Of a stretch of 64,000 bases of DNA, positions 1 to 12,700 are shown one piece after another (position 1 is the first letter of the stretch; each line of letters begins with the position of its first letter). The position numbers and the translations under genes are program-made. Where the stretch lies: NCBI GenBank assembly GCA_037074705.1, contig CM073596.1, forward strand, positions 27,068,001-27,132,000, written 5' to 3'. Source of the DNA: Zhengitettix transpicula. Its lineage: Eukaryota; Arthropoda; Insecta; Orthoptera; Tetrigidae. The notes under the pieces are model-generated. The model saw nothing but the letters and a program-made list of their open reading frames with translations. It ran no database searches and was not told where the DNA came from.

Positions 1-204
1 GGTTGACTTCTGCTAATTCTGCCAGACTATGTTCACAAGATTGTTTGTGTAGCAGGTTTCGTAGTTCTGCTCGAGTAAATATTTTGTCTTGAGCAAAATG
101 TTCAGGGAACAATCAACTCTATTGATCGGTAATTCTCGATATTTCTCTGCAACTTTACTTTAAATATTTGAAATGGTCTTGTCTATTTCAACACGACCAA
201 TTTC

Positions 205-525
205 TGTCGTGTCTGACTGCCAACTCAAACTTCTCAATATCTTCCTGCGACCTGCATCTGACCAAGCCTTCCTGATAACTCAAACTTCTCAATATTTTAA
301 TGCGTCCTGCATCTGACCAAACTTTCCAGCCAACTGACTCTCGTCTCGCAATTTTGAGCGCGCATTACTTCTTCCGACAAAGAAACAATACTCTTCTTGT
401 CTATTGTTGTTCTGTTCTGTACCGCCGTCAAGAATAGATTTCTCAAACAATTTACATGTTCAAATTCACGAATTAATGTATTAATTAATTGGCATTACAA
501 TATATATATATATATATATATACAT
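205..525. repeat. Dispersed repeat copy 1, related to 29255-29575
   Basis: Blocks such as tctgactgcc, ctcgtctcg followed by attttgagcgcg, and a terminal attacaatatatata run occur in the same order in this segment and at 29255-29575. The copies are diverged and the element family is not recognised. A 55-base unit (ctcaaacttctcaatat... cctgcatctgaccaa) is tandemly repeated at 222-276 and 277-331. Confidence 0.5.
500..522. repeat. (TA)n microsatellite
   Basis: An uninterrupted TA run directly follows the dispersed repeat copy. Confidence 0.9.
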
Positions 526-1270
526 ATCACGTACTACAGTTGAATCGGAGTGATGTGTACTTAAGAGACGAAATTAAAATGAACAGATACGTCACAGAAA
601 GAGAGTGGATTTTTTCATGGTTGGTAATATTGAGAAAAAATGGTAGAAAATGTACAATAAACTGAGAATTTATGAGATTGTAAAAGTTATTAAATCGATT
701 CATGATAGTGAACAGACTCTTTGTTTCCCTTTTCATCTACGTCGAAGCGTCTTTTACTGCCCGAACAGGATTTGATAAAGTTATGATTTCATGGAAACTC
801 GAAAACTATTACTCATACCACGGTATAAAGACGCTGAGATGATAGAAGGGAAAACATTTGTGCACATTTCAATCTAGATATCGCAATCAGAGAGAACCGT
901 TATAAGAATATTTAAATACGTTACGAAAAGTGAGATCATTTGGAAAAGTAGATTAACAATAGGGAAATAGTATTAAAAATAATAATAGTGCTGGAAGAAA
1001 ATGCAGAGATAAAGTTTGTAGGTAAAAAATAACAATGAATCTAGTACTAAAACTGTTAGAAAAAAAGGGACGTGATTCAGTTTCTTTTACAGATATACTT
1101 TCCACTTATTAGTGATGAGTGAAGGAGTGTCTCCACGAGTGTTGTGATTTCTGACATTTTTGGAGTTAACATATATATTTTTACATATAATTATTGGGTA
1201 TATATATTCTTAAATAATCTGTGAGACCATAATTTTGTCTGATGACCAGCTGAATACACTACAAACTTAC

Positions 1271-1513
1271 GTTCCATTCCTCAACTTCGCTGAGGCGAGA
1301 CGCCACCACCGAACCAGCAGAACCAGCTCCGATGACGATGAAGTCGTAAATCGATAACAATCTGGTAACGTCACGTGGATATTGGTCAGATGTGTCCTCC
1401 AGGTGACACAGAGAGTCTACCATCGAAGAGATGAAGCTGGTCATCAGCAGCGACCCAATGTTGGACACCGCGCACGTGCTCACGTTCAGAGTGGAACAGG
1501 GAGAACACGCCAT
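1271..1513 (-). CDS. GMC oxidoreductase gene A, first coding exon only (gene continues left of window)
   Basis: This exon encodes 81 residues of an insect GMC flavoprotein oxidoreductase, a family that oxidises alcohols or sugars using FAD. It starts at an ATG three bases after a splice acceptor (tttttcag/aac) and reads MACSPC, a third Cys at about 14, a hydrophobic stretch, then the FAD-binding strand with the GAGSAG motif near residues 61-68. It ends after Asn at a consensus donor (AAC/GTAAGT), phase 0. No second exon (LLLEAGGDP block) can be found at 1-1270, so the first intron exceeds 1.27 kb and the rest of the gene lies beyond the left edge. It is closest by eye to genes B and C. A possible non-coding 5' exon ends at a CCA/GTAAGT donor near 2960, which is weak evidence. 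Confidence 0.85.
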
Positions 1514-1516
1514 GTT

Positions 1517-3702
1517 CTGAAAAAGGCTGAAAATTCAAGTTGAAAATATTTATATTTTCTCCAGTTGATCTTATGAATATTCCTCTTTTTTTATTTACTA
1601 TTTATAGTAGCGTAAACCTATTAGTCATTAGCGACTTTCACATGTTGTGTTTTACATTTGTATGCCTCTTTTCTTCAGAGGGAAAAATATACTACAGCAC
1701 TATATAAGTGTAAAATTTAGCAGAATATGCATAATTCTTATGGTTGTCGTAATGTTAAGAATAAAAAAGTAAGTAAATATGATTTACAGTCTTGCAACAT
1801 GTGGTTGATTTCATTTTGACTGCGATTATTAATCAGACAACGAAAAAAATGAAAATATAAAAAGGAACGAATTACTGAACTGGAAACATGAAATTGTGGG
1901 AAGCCAAGTATATTAATTCCTTGCACAAAGAATAATGAATAAATTTTAAATTCTCGGAAACACAAAATTTAACCTTAAATCAACGTAGTAGAAAACTGGA
2001 GATATTATCGTTTATATTTGAGGCAAAATTAACAATTTACAGTATCAATATTCACGTACTTGAGAACACTTCCTATTTTAATCACATCCAATCGCTTAAA
2101 TGTTCTTAATTATTCGTAACTAAGAGACAAAGGAGTTCCTTTTTAGCTTCACAGTTTGAACGAGTGTGTGCTTGGAAGCAAATTATTTTGCTCTTGTTTG
2201 TACGTTCGATATCTTGGCACCATTTAAGAAGCAAACAAGATAAGTGGAGGGGAAAAATGTCAAGAATTTAACCGATTTTTACAGTCACGTAATTGACCAA
2301 TCAAGAAAAAAGTATTTTAAAATGTACCACTAACATTAACCTATGTTTCACATTCCAATTCACCGTTTATTAATATTTTTTGCATAATTGTATCTATTTT
2401 CTGTAACAATATATGTATATTTTATTTGTCTGATTTTTTCTGTTATTTTTAATATATATTTTTATTTTTTCAGATGATTTTCAGATTTTTTAACATTTTT
2501 TTACAAAGTTTTTTTCAGGATTTTTTTTCAGAATTTATTTTAAATAATTTTTCGGAATGTTTTTCATAATTTTTTCAATTTTTTTCCGATAAATTGTCAG
2601 AATTGTTAGAATTTTTTCATTTTTTTTCAGATTTTTATTCTGAATTTTTTCAGAATTTTTTCTAGAATTTATTTAAGCTTTTTTCCCGAAAAAATTTATC
2701 AAATTTTGTTTCAGAATTTATTGTAAATTTTTTTACGTTTTTTTAGATTTATTTTCGGAAATATTCGTTGACACATGCACAAAGAAATACATATCTATAA
2801 TTTTAAATTCTAGGTTCCGTAAATATTCATATTTGTGTTGGCAGTTGGGTAAACGTCGGCTAGTTTCATACATTTAAAAATTAATTCCTGATTTTTACGT
2901 TAATATGCAGGCTTGGAATTGGGAAAAGTTTAACATGTGATAGAGGCTCAAGCACTTACTGGATCTTTGAAAGGTATTGCAGCAATTATACCGAGTATTG
3001 AATTAGCGTTTTCCGAGACTGTATTACCGTTTTCTTTTAAGAGTAAACAGTAGGGTAAATATATTCTTTGATATGTCAATAAATAAATCATATACACGAA
3101 ATGTTGTCCATAAGGAGATTTTGTAAACGACTTTTTTTTAAAAAGTCTGAGACTGCTTCTTTATAATATATTTTGCATTAAACGGAGGACCGAAGTATAC
3201 ACTGATAGACAAGTAGTCTGGAATAACCAAAGCTATATTTGTTGTTTCTGGAAACATCTTCTAAATCTCAATTCCACCTACTTCTGGTTCAATCAGCCTG
3301 CTTCATATAGGCTGTGAATAGTATCTATGTGAATACTACCAAAATAGTATACTAAATGTTTGGATTATGATGTGCCAATGAAAATTATTAAAAATTATAT
3401 TTACTCTGACTATCAATTATGATGAAGTTTTTACCTAAGGTATTGAATTTATTTGTTTGGTAGTTTTCCTGAATGGAAATTTATCTTAGAGCATTGACGA
3501 TATTTTATATTACCAAGTAGCAACTACAATACCATAAAAATTCAGTGAGAATTAAATAAATCTTCAGAATCTCCATGATTCATGCGTAGAAAGGACAAAA
3601 AAATGCCAAGGAGCAGTTAGTGTAATTTAATCTCTAAAAAGGTCTGGGGTAATAAAGAAATAAAATGAAACGAAGGAAAGGAAATTGAAAATATACATTA
3701 AT
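1517..3702. other. Intergenic region between gene A (5' side) and gene B (3' side)
   Basis: No convincing coding sequence is seen. The middle is a T-rich low-complexity block (2430-2770). A GTAAGT donor on the minus strand near 2959 could end a non-coding first exon of gene A, but there is no independent support. Confidence 0.6.
2430..2770. repeat. T-rich low-complexity block with imperfect TTTTTCAGAATTTTT units
   Basis: About 340 bases dominated by T runs separated by short cag/aga words, with the word ttttcagaatttt recurring many times. It looks like an expanded degenerate short tandem repeat. Confidence 0.75.
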
Positions 3703-5985
3703 TTATTTTAACCAGTTTTGTTTTATCATATCAGCCGCTTTTTCTCCGATCATGACGGTTGGAGCATTGGTGTTCCCGCTCACTATTTTGGGCATTATAG
3801 ACGCGTCAGCGACTCGTAATCCATAAACTCCACGGACTCTCAGTGTCGGGTCGACAACAGCCTCATCGTCATCGTGAGGTCCCATTCGGCAAGTCCCGGT
3901 CGGATGAAATAGGGTACTGCCGAGGTACCTCATTAGACATTTCCAGTACTCTCTGCTGCCATCTTCGAACCGTGTACAATTCTTAATCGGAATACCACCA
4001 ACGAACTTGATTCCAGGAACACGCTCTCCAATTCTGACCACATTGTCTATACCCTCCAGCATTATATCGACGTCGACTGGATCTGTAAAGTACCTTGCGT
4101 GGATTATAGGTTTATCCAGAGGATTTTTACTATTAAGTGTGATTCGACCCACGCTTTGTGGATGCAACAAAGTTACGAGTGCAATGAGTATATCGTTATC
4201 GGCGACCGTCTCTCTCACTACATTCATAGTTTCATCAGAAAAGTGAGTAACTTTCTGAGTCATATAAAGTGATATTGGATTGTCGAAGACCGGTATATGC
4301 ATTATTTGAGTATCTGGACAGTTTTCCGAATAATTAGCAAATGTACTCTTGAAGAATCCATCGTAGAACGAGACACCAATATTAGAAAAGGGACCTTTCC
4401 TGGTTTTCAGGTATTGGAAAACAGTTTTTAAATTGTATGGATTTTCTATCGTGGATTTGGGGAACGCATAGATAAGGCCGAATAATGTTACGTGGTCTTG
4501 AAGGTGATATCCAACTTTTAAATCACTAACTATAGGTGATATTCCTTTTTCATGCAAATGTTCCTTAGGTCCGATACCAGAGAGCATGAGGAGCTGAGGA
4601 GAATTAACAGTGCCACATGAAATGATCACTTCCTTGGAAACCTTAACGTCAAAACTTTTCCCATCTCTTTTAAATCTCACTCCCTCAGTTTTCCTGGTTC
4701 TTTTATTTATAAGTACTTTAGTCACGTGAGCATGTCGAAGAATATGCAAATTCTTTCGTTTCTTTTTTTCTTCTCCGCTAAGAAATGCTTTGGCCGAGGA
4801 ACAACGTGTTCCATTCCTAATAGTTGTTTGGACCGTTCCGAATCCAAGCATTTCGTTTCTGTTGAAATCTATAATTTCGTCATATCCCGTGTTCCTTGCT
4901 CCTTCCAAAAGCGATGAAGATAGAGCATCAGGCTCGTAGGGTGAAACTGTTATCTCACCATCGGTGTTGTGGTATTCCAAAGCGCCTGGAAGAGAGAGAA
5001 TTTTCTCGGAAACTGATCCTTCGCTCTTCTTGAAGTAGGGTAGGACATCATCGTAGCTCCAACCAACATTTCCCATCTGCGCCCACGTATCATAATCATA
5101 CCTAGAATCACACAGTAAATTATTCGTGTAAGAAATTTTAATTTTACAAATGATTATAACATTGAATATATATTTACTTGCGAATCCTATTACTTCCCGA
5201 CATTGGAGAGAGAAAGGAGATGAGTAAAGAAATTTAATATTAAAAAAAGACGAAATATATAAAGGGTCAAGTAGAATATTTTATGTCAGCTCTGTCCATT
5301 ACATTGTAATATATTATTCTCATTATTTGTAGGAATTTGAAGTATATAATTTCGCATTTATGTATCTATATTAGATACATTATATTAATCTTACATGAAT
5401 CTTCCGAAATGAAAAAGTGTTACAAGTGAATAATCATGGGATATACCTGTGTCCTCGGAAGTATTTCATTCCGTTATGGGATCCACAGCCTCCTAGAACT
5501 TTACCACGAGGCCATCTACATCTTCCATCCTGAGATCCAAGACAGGCTTCTGGTTGCGGCTCTGCTGTATAACCCCAGTCCATCGAAGTGCCCAGCAGGG
5601 TGGAATACAAGTGTGGAACTTCAACCTGTATATCCGGGTCTCCTCCAGCTTCCAGTAACAAAACCTAAGTAACACACAAATCTGAGAGCCCAGGTAATGC
5701 CTAATGTGTTTACATCATCGGTCTTATTCTCGTTGAACTTACATTCCAGTCCTCTATTTCGCTAAGTCGAGACGCCACAACGGATCCAGCAGACCCAGAT
5801 CCGACGACTATGAAGTCGTAATACGGTAACCATTCGGCGTCAGGTGCATAGTTTTTAGACACGTCTGCTAGATCACATTGCGAGTCTACCATCGAGGCGA
5901 TGAAGGAAGTGAACAGAAGCGATCCAATGTTGGACCGCGCACATGTGCTCAGGTTCAGAACAGGACACGCTTGACAGTCAATTTC
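3703..5985 (-). CDS. GMC oxidoreductase (glucose dehydrogenase-like) gene B; start codon missing at the family site
   Basis: Coding exons are 5743-5985, 5447-5664 and 3703-5101 (stop). All joins are GT-AG, with phase 0 then phase 2. Exon 1 follows acceptor ttctcag and carries CxxC...C and GSGSAG. Exon 2 has LLLEAGGDP and a GMC signature-1 block in which the usual Ser after LGG is Cys (VLGGCGSHN). Exon 3 has signature 2 ([15 protein letters not shown]), the catalytic HPTGTCRMG (His about 552) and SGNTNAP (Asn about 596). Length is about 618 codons, normal for insect GMC proteins. The sister genes start ATG-GAT/GCG-TGT here, but B reads GAA-ATT-GAC-TGT and no in-frame ATG lies upstream before the acceptor. 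The next Met is 31 codons in (SMVDSQ). Either an upstream exon supplies the start or the N-terminus is shortened. An AATAAA overlaps the stop codon. Intron 1 is only 78 bases. Confidence 0.88.
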
Positions 5986-6678
5986 CTGAGAAAGTTTCAA
6001 AGCCGCAGATAAAGAAAAATGAGTTTCCTGAATATGGCTAATTATTCCTAGTAGTTGGGGAAAAATACACGTATCTATCAGACAATCGGCCGGTGATTTC
6101 TTTAGCAATCATCGATGATAGAACATTATAGTTACTTCATATGGTTCCACGTTTAGCCCAACGATTACAGAAACCAGAAATAATTTAAATCCAATAATTA
6201 CGGCAGTAGTTACCGCACTGTTAGTTTTTTATCACAAATAGCTTTATCAATGCGATAAGTTAATTTTCCTTTCCATTCATCCGTAAATTTTTAAAAGATA
6301 GGTATCAATGTTGTTAGATCTATGTAGAATAAATATAAACTTATCAATGAGACTATAAATTACAATTACTAGGTTGAAGGCAATATATAATTCTGAGATA
6401 TATAGCACCGTAAAAAATCCTGACATAGAATGAACATTCATTTCACGATCTGTTGACAGGGCGAGAACAATCATTTAGAAATCAAAATTGTTTACGTTTT
6501 ATAAAATTCTCTTACCAACTGAAATTTATTGTTACTTTAAATGAGTTATTCGAAATTGGGATTGTGTTTGGGTATCGCACCAAATTGGTGGTTTGACTAG
6601 AGTGGTTCCGCTACCAACGAGTCGGAGCTGCTATAAATTGGACGTCGCAGCTGCTCAGTATTCTGTTATGACTACAGG

Positions 6679-6680
<2 letters not shown>

Positions 6681-6715
<35 letters not shown>
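6681..6715. repeat. (AT)n microsatellite
   Basis: A pure AT run of about 35 bases. Apparent ORFs across it on both strands encode only alternating Ile/Tyr and are not genes. Confidence 0.9.
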
Positions 6716-6717
<2 letters not shown>

Positions 6718-7947
6718 ATATCGTTTCGTTAGTTGCATCAGCTCTGAAGTACTTTGTTCTTCTGCAGGGCGGTGTTTTACTTTTGATGTAAGTCCTGTGA
6801 ATCCGAACAGTGTTATAGGTCTCAGGAGTCCTGATCAGTTCGAGCCATCTATCTAAGACAGCTCCACACCTCCTATGGTGGCTCCGGCAATGCAGATTAT
6901 CAGCTGAATGGACCTCCGAAATTCCGTTGTGTTTTCCCCCGTAGGAAATATTTTTGATCAAGCTGGGCCTAATTAGTGTTTGGCGATTTAGACAACATTT
7001 TTGATCCAACCCGGGTATTTGTACTTGGTGATGTAGACAACAGATTACATTAATTTATAGAGTCATTATCTTTGCAAACAGACAAAATTTATTGAGAGCA
7101 AAGAATGTGGGTTTATTACTTGAAAACGTTTCATAGTGTTAAAACATGTCCTTTAATAATTATTCAATTGGACTTTACAATGTCTAAGAAATATTTTATA
7201 AACAGTACCTTAATAGAGCTATTAATTGATTAAGAGATGTTTCTAATTATTTTTTTATCGTAATGATATGTTATAAACTGAAAAGGATTTTGTTCGTAAA
7301 CGAACAGTAATCTTATGCGTAAATGCGTGTTGAATCAGATGCAATCATTATCTGTGAAGCTGTTTACATACCATAACAATAAAACGACTCGCTGAAGTAG
7401 TAGTCTACTATGTTCACACAGTGGAAATTTTTTCCGTTAAATGACCAGAATAGACATCCAACAGTTCGCTGCCATTTGTTTATCATAAATCAACATTCTC
7501 TCACGTTACCTACTGTATGTCGCAATTAAGATAGTTTTGTTTCCATTCCAAAACAACCACAGGTCATTTATAGGAGTAAAAAATGACACATTGCCACGAA
7601 ATCGTCATAATCAAGATAAATCACCACAATTATCTCCAATTAAGAATGTTACATGTTGTTCTACGGATTACTTAAATATTGTATACATTTAAGCATCTAA
7701 ATTTAGGATAATTAATAAATAATTATGTCCATCTGATGAATAGATATTATTTTATTGTCAAATTGGTTTAAAATACATCAGAGGGAAAACATATTTTGAT
7801 TATTTTAAGGGCTGTATTAATTTATTTATTGGTCGTTATTAATGTTGAAATAAGAATTGAATATGTGATTATAAAATTAAATTCTAAAAATATATAAACC
7901 TAAATTAATGTTATGCTGTGTAATGCAGATGACTATGAAAAAAATTC

Positions 7948-8368
7948 CGAAAGATCCATCACAATTTTTAAATGATTTTTTTTATGAAATTTTTATTAAA
8001 AATTATATTTATTTTGTAACTAATAAAATAAATTGGGTAAAATGTAAATATCATGCAAAATAATTTCATGATAAACAGTACTTTTTTCGAAAGATCCATC
8101 ACAATTTTTAAATGATTTTTTTTATGAAATTTTTATTAAAAATTATATTTATTTTGTAAATAATAAAATAAATTGGGCTAAAATGTAAATATCATGCAAA
8201 ATAATTTCATGATAAACAGTACTTTTTTCGAAAGATCCATCACAATTTTTAAATGATTTTTTTTATGAAATTTTTATTAAAAATTATATTTATTTTGTAA
8301 ATAATAAAATAAATTGGGCTAAAATGTAAATATCATGCAAAATAATTTCATGATAAACAGTACTTTTT
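7948..8368. repeat. 140-141-base tandem repeat, three copies
   Basis: Three near-identical units begin cgaaagatccatcac at 7948, 8088 and 8229. Units 2 and 3 differ from unit 1 by a single inserted c (gggctaaaat versus gggtaaaat) and an a/c change. Each unit ends ataaacagtactttttt. The very low divergence points to recent expansion or gene conversion. No ORF crosses it. Confidence 0.92.
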
Positions 8369-9741
8369 TTTATTAAAACGAGAGGAAGATAATAAACAAT
8401 TAGCGGTAGATACGCGTATAAAATGATGCTAATAAGGAAAACAGCTTTTCGACATTACGGCATTTCGATATAAGGTAATTAAAAATAACATTTTTCTTAT
8501 CGATATACTAAACAATTATAAACTATTTATGTATTGGACTACGAAAAAATAATTCGAAGAACTTGAGAATGTGGTTTTTGCAAATAATGTGCGTTCTAAG
8601 TCTTCGAAGCTTGGTAAACATTTCCACATTTTATTAATTATTATGCAACACCTTATCAAGTTTTGTCTGTATCAGTAAAAGAGAAAACCTGAACCATATA
8701 ACCGAAATATACACACGTAACGTGAGAAAGTAGCCCGGTATGTGTACTTACGAGGAAGATAAAAAATCATGATATTAGATTCGTTTTGAACTCACAATTT
8801 CTTTGCTTAGATATCGTTGTCTCCCAAGCTGTTCTGAAAATAAATAAAATTTTGAAAGCCGAAGGACTTATTATTTAACTGGGACGCTGCACACTATACC
8901 AATCCTATTGGTAGCGGTGATTATTTAATATTAATAGTTCGTAATTACTGACTGTAGCCTGTTCGTAACTTGATTAAATTCTATTATATAAAGTATAGTG
9001 AGTGGTAAATATTATAAAATGACATTACATGATTTAAGATATATGTAGAAAATTGAGAAATTATGAAAATTTTGCAGTGTTGTTTTGACCGTACATGAAT
9101 AATTATTGATGTATGTTAGAACAAAGTTCATACAAGAACAAACAAGAGTCAGTATAATTTTACAGGGTTTTAAATAAAATTGTAATGACAATATACTTGA
9201 TCTTTCCCACTTAAAAAAATTCCACAGTTAAGAGATTTGTTAATTCTATATATACAGCTGCAAAAGTGTATGTGTGTATTACCTAGTATTACTATAAAAT
9301 AAAAAACAAATTGCTTATTTAAAAATTATTTTTTCATTAATTTAATACAAGTTATTGAATTATTGTGATATAATGACAGGTAATATTAAAAAAATCCTGA
9401 GCCTAAAATTTTATTGCCACTTTATTTTATTTTGTTAATAGTATACTAGATTTATTTTTTCTGTCTACAAGAACAACAAATAACGTTTTGATATGCAGAA
9501 TTTGATTTATGTTATCAAGTTTTAAATCCAAACATTTTTTGAAGAGCGAGCATATACATGTTCGCGAGTAATAAATAGTGGCTTTCAAGAATATTAATTT
9601 ATTTGTGATTTTCAGCTCTAGTCGGTGTTAAGTGAAAAGTGAAATTGACTCAAATACTTTTTTGTTTGAAAATGATTAATTGTTTTCTCAAAATTAATTG
9701 CTGTTAGCTAAAAACCAATGAATCGTTGATGGAACTTATTA

Positions 9742-12700
9742 TTATTTTAATATTCCAAACATACATGTAGCGTTCTGATGCTTTGAGGTCCACTCTCGTC
9801 TGATCATGTCAGCGCCTTTCTCCGCGATCATGATGGTGGGAGCGTTGGTATTCCCACTCACGATTCTCGGCATAATAGAAGCGTCAATCACACGCAATCC
9901 ATAAACTCCCAGGACTTTGAGGGTTGGATCTACCACTGCTTCTTTATCGTCTGGTGGACCCATGCGACACGTTCCCGTAGGATGGAAAACAGTGGTACTC
10001 AGATATTTTATAAGACACATCCAGTAATCCCTGCTTCCTACATTCTCACCACTACAAGGTTTTATCGGGATACCTTTAACGAATTTTATCCCGGGAACGC
10101 TATTCCCTAACTTAGTGATCAAATCAATGCCGTCCAAGATCACTTCAGCGTCCTCGGGGTCTGTTAGATACTCGGCGTAGATCAGAGGCTTGTCCAGAGG
10201 GTCAGAACTGTTGAGAAGAATCCGACCGACGCTTCTAGGATGCAACAGTGTTATCATGCTGATGACAATGTCATATTCTGAGACTAATTCCCTTACTGCG
10301 TCAATAGTTTCCTCAGATAAGTGGAACACTTCTTTAAAAACAAAAATGGAACTCGCTTCGTTGCTGACAGAGAAATGGTGGAATTGAATATCAGGGCAGT
10401 TATTAGAGTAATTGGCATATTTACTTTTCTCAAAGCCCATGTAGGAGGTGAAAGCTATATTCGCTAGAGGACCCGTCCTGTTTTTAAGATATTCGTACGC
10501 ATTGAACGAAATATCAGGCATCCTATCATTAGTAGAAGATTTATCGAATCCATATGCAGGGCTTAAGAATATCAAATGATCTTGAAGGTTGTGTCCGACA
10601 TTTAAATTGCTTATAATTGGAGATATTCCTTTCTCTTTCAAGTGTTCCCGAGGACCTATTCCAGAAAGCATAAGCAGCTGTGGAGAATTAACGCTACCAG
10701 CTGATACAATCACTTCTTTCGTAACCTTTATGTCAAATGTCTTGCTGTTCTTTATAAACGTTACGCCTATAGTTTTATTGGTTTGTTCATCTATAAGGAT
10801 TTTAGTAACATGCGCGAATCTAACGACATGTAAATTCTTTCTTCTCTTTTCTCCACTGAGAAATGCTTTGGCCGTCGAACAGCGAGTTCCATTCCTCACT
10901 GTTCCTTGAGCCACTCCAAATCCCAGCATTTCGTTGCAGTTGAAATCAATAATATTCGAATATCCAGCGTTTTTTGCTCCAATTATGAGTGAATCCGCCA
11001 ATGGAGGTGCCACGTAAGGCGTAACTGTCAGCTCACCTTCTGTGTTGTGATAATTCGAAGCATTTGGTAGCGACATTACTCTTTCCGACAACGCTCCTTC
11101 GCTCTTCTTGAAGTATTGAAGAACGTCGTCGTATCCCCAACCGTCATTTCCCATAGATTCCCATGAATCGTAGTCGTACCTTAGAGAATCAACGGTATTA
11201 TTAAAAGTTTAAAAGTGTTCAGAAATTTTTATGCACTTATATGTAATTAAGAAAAATGAATTTTTAGTAGTTCATATTTTTGGGTTTTTAATAATAGTTC
11301 AACGATATTCTGTAAAACTAAAATGTCAGAAAACGTATAAATTTAAATGTTAGTTGATATTTCATAAATGATTTGATCAAATCGTGACAGAAATTTTTAA
11401 GTGTATTTCTTATTAGGCGTACTTTTAATACTTCTAAATTGAAATAAAATTAGTACATAAAACATGAGTTTATGAAAATGCATTTCTGTTTTAGTATTTG
11501 CAAAATAACCAGGCGGCTATATAGTTATTGTATTATTTGATAATTTCTCGTTTGGTGAATTATATAAAGAATACTTTAGGTATTCCTATGAAATAGAGAT
11601 GATACTTGTCGGCCTCACCTGTGTCCTCTATTGTAAATCATGCCATTGAGAGCTCCTGAGCCTCCCAAGACTTTCCCACGTGGCCATCCACATCTTCCGT
11701 TAATCGAACCGAGACACGCTTCCGGTTGTGGCTCTGTTGTGTAACCCCAGTTCAAATTTGAACTGATGGCGTAAGGGAAAAATAAAGGCACCTCTACATT
11801 CAAATCAGGATCACCACCGGCTTCCAGAAGCAATATCTGAAAACATATTTTGAGACGACAATATAGAATGTCATAATGACAAAAATAAAGCCGTGTTAGA
11901 AAGAAGGAAGCAGTTTCTTCTGAGTTTATATCAAAATGGGTTTGATTTATTATGTGTCAAGAATATCAATTATAAATAATATTTCCCAGATACTGTTTTG
12001 CTATTCACTGTCGTTTAAGAAGACATTCGACTTCTATATGACATTTATTATAATTTATATAACTTCTCGTAAATGTATTCAATAAATTATGAGTCTAATA
12101 GTATTTTTTATGTATCGTTGATGTTGTCAGTCTTCGAACGTTTTTCATAGAAGATTTAAAATCCAGTAGAAATAATAAAATATATTTTTTATTCATAAAC
12201 TCTCTCGATAATTAAATTCAAAACACTATGATGCAAGACTAACAAAGACAAAGAGTATCCTCATATTTAATTCAAACTAATTATAAGTGTACCAACCATA
12301 TAACGCTTAATATTGTTTATTAGAATTTTGTAACTTAAACTGTAGGAAATTTACGTGTGTCCATGCATACGGCGAGTTATTACTGTAGTTTCATATTATA
12401 ATATATACTATTTTAAATAATTTACGACGTATTTCTTGACAATTCAAAAACTATCTTCTGCAGTTTGTGTTAAAAAAAAATTCGGAAATTAATCAGGGAA
12501 TTTTCAGATGAAATACACACGTAATCTTGCTGACTAACAAAAAGATATTAGAATATTTTTATTTATATAACTATTAAAAAGATTATTTATTTAATTACTT
12601 TACTAATAATTGTACACTAAAAAGTATTTTATTTACTAAATTTAAGCTATTTTTGTTGGACTTATAAGTTTCCCTTTTTAATTATAATCTTAGTATCCAT

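Larger units (their letters stand above)
1..1270 (-). other. Intron 1 of GMC gene A (partial)
   Basis: No coding exon is visible here. Positions 1-525 hold an old dispersed repeat with a 55-base internal tandem duplication (222-276 and 277-331) and a TA microsatellite at 500-522. The remainder (about 530-1270) is AT-rich with only short random ORFs. Confidence 0.6.
5986..9741. other. Intergenic region between genes B and C
   Basis: No protein-coding gene is supported. It contains a TA microsatellite at 6681-6715, whose flanks give spurious Ile-Tyr repeat ORFs, and a 140-base tandem triplet at 7948-8368. A minus-strand donor (CAGTTG/GTAAGA, near 6511) could belong to a 5' exon of gene B, but the putative exon before it has no ATG. 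Confidence 0.6.

Noticed and set aside
1..1270. Second exon of gene A inside the window
   Set aside because: No [13 protein letters not shown] block or its reverse complement is present, so the exon must lie to the left.
4007..4246. Plus-strand ORFs opposite the large GMC exons (for example 4007-4246, 10589-10909, 19358-19603, 34747-34986, 42471-42728, 59028-59294)
   Set aside because: They are antisense shadows of strongly conserved GMC coding exons and resemble nothing themselves.
6593..7009. ORFs on both strands across the AT microsatellite
   Set aside because: Most of the peptide is Ile-Tyr alternation from the repeat; no protein family is suggested.
7948..8368. CRISPR-like array
   Set aside because: The units are contiguous 140-base direct repeats with no spacers, in a eukaryotic genome.
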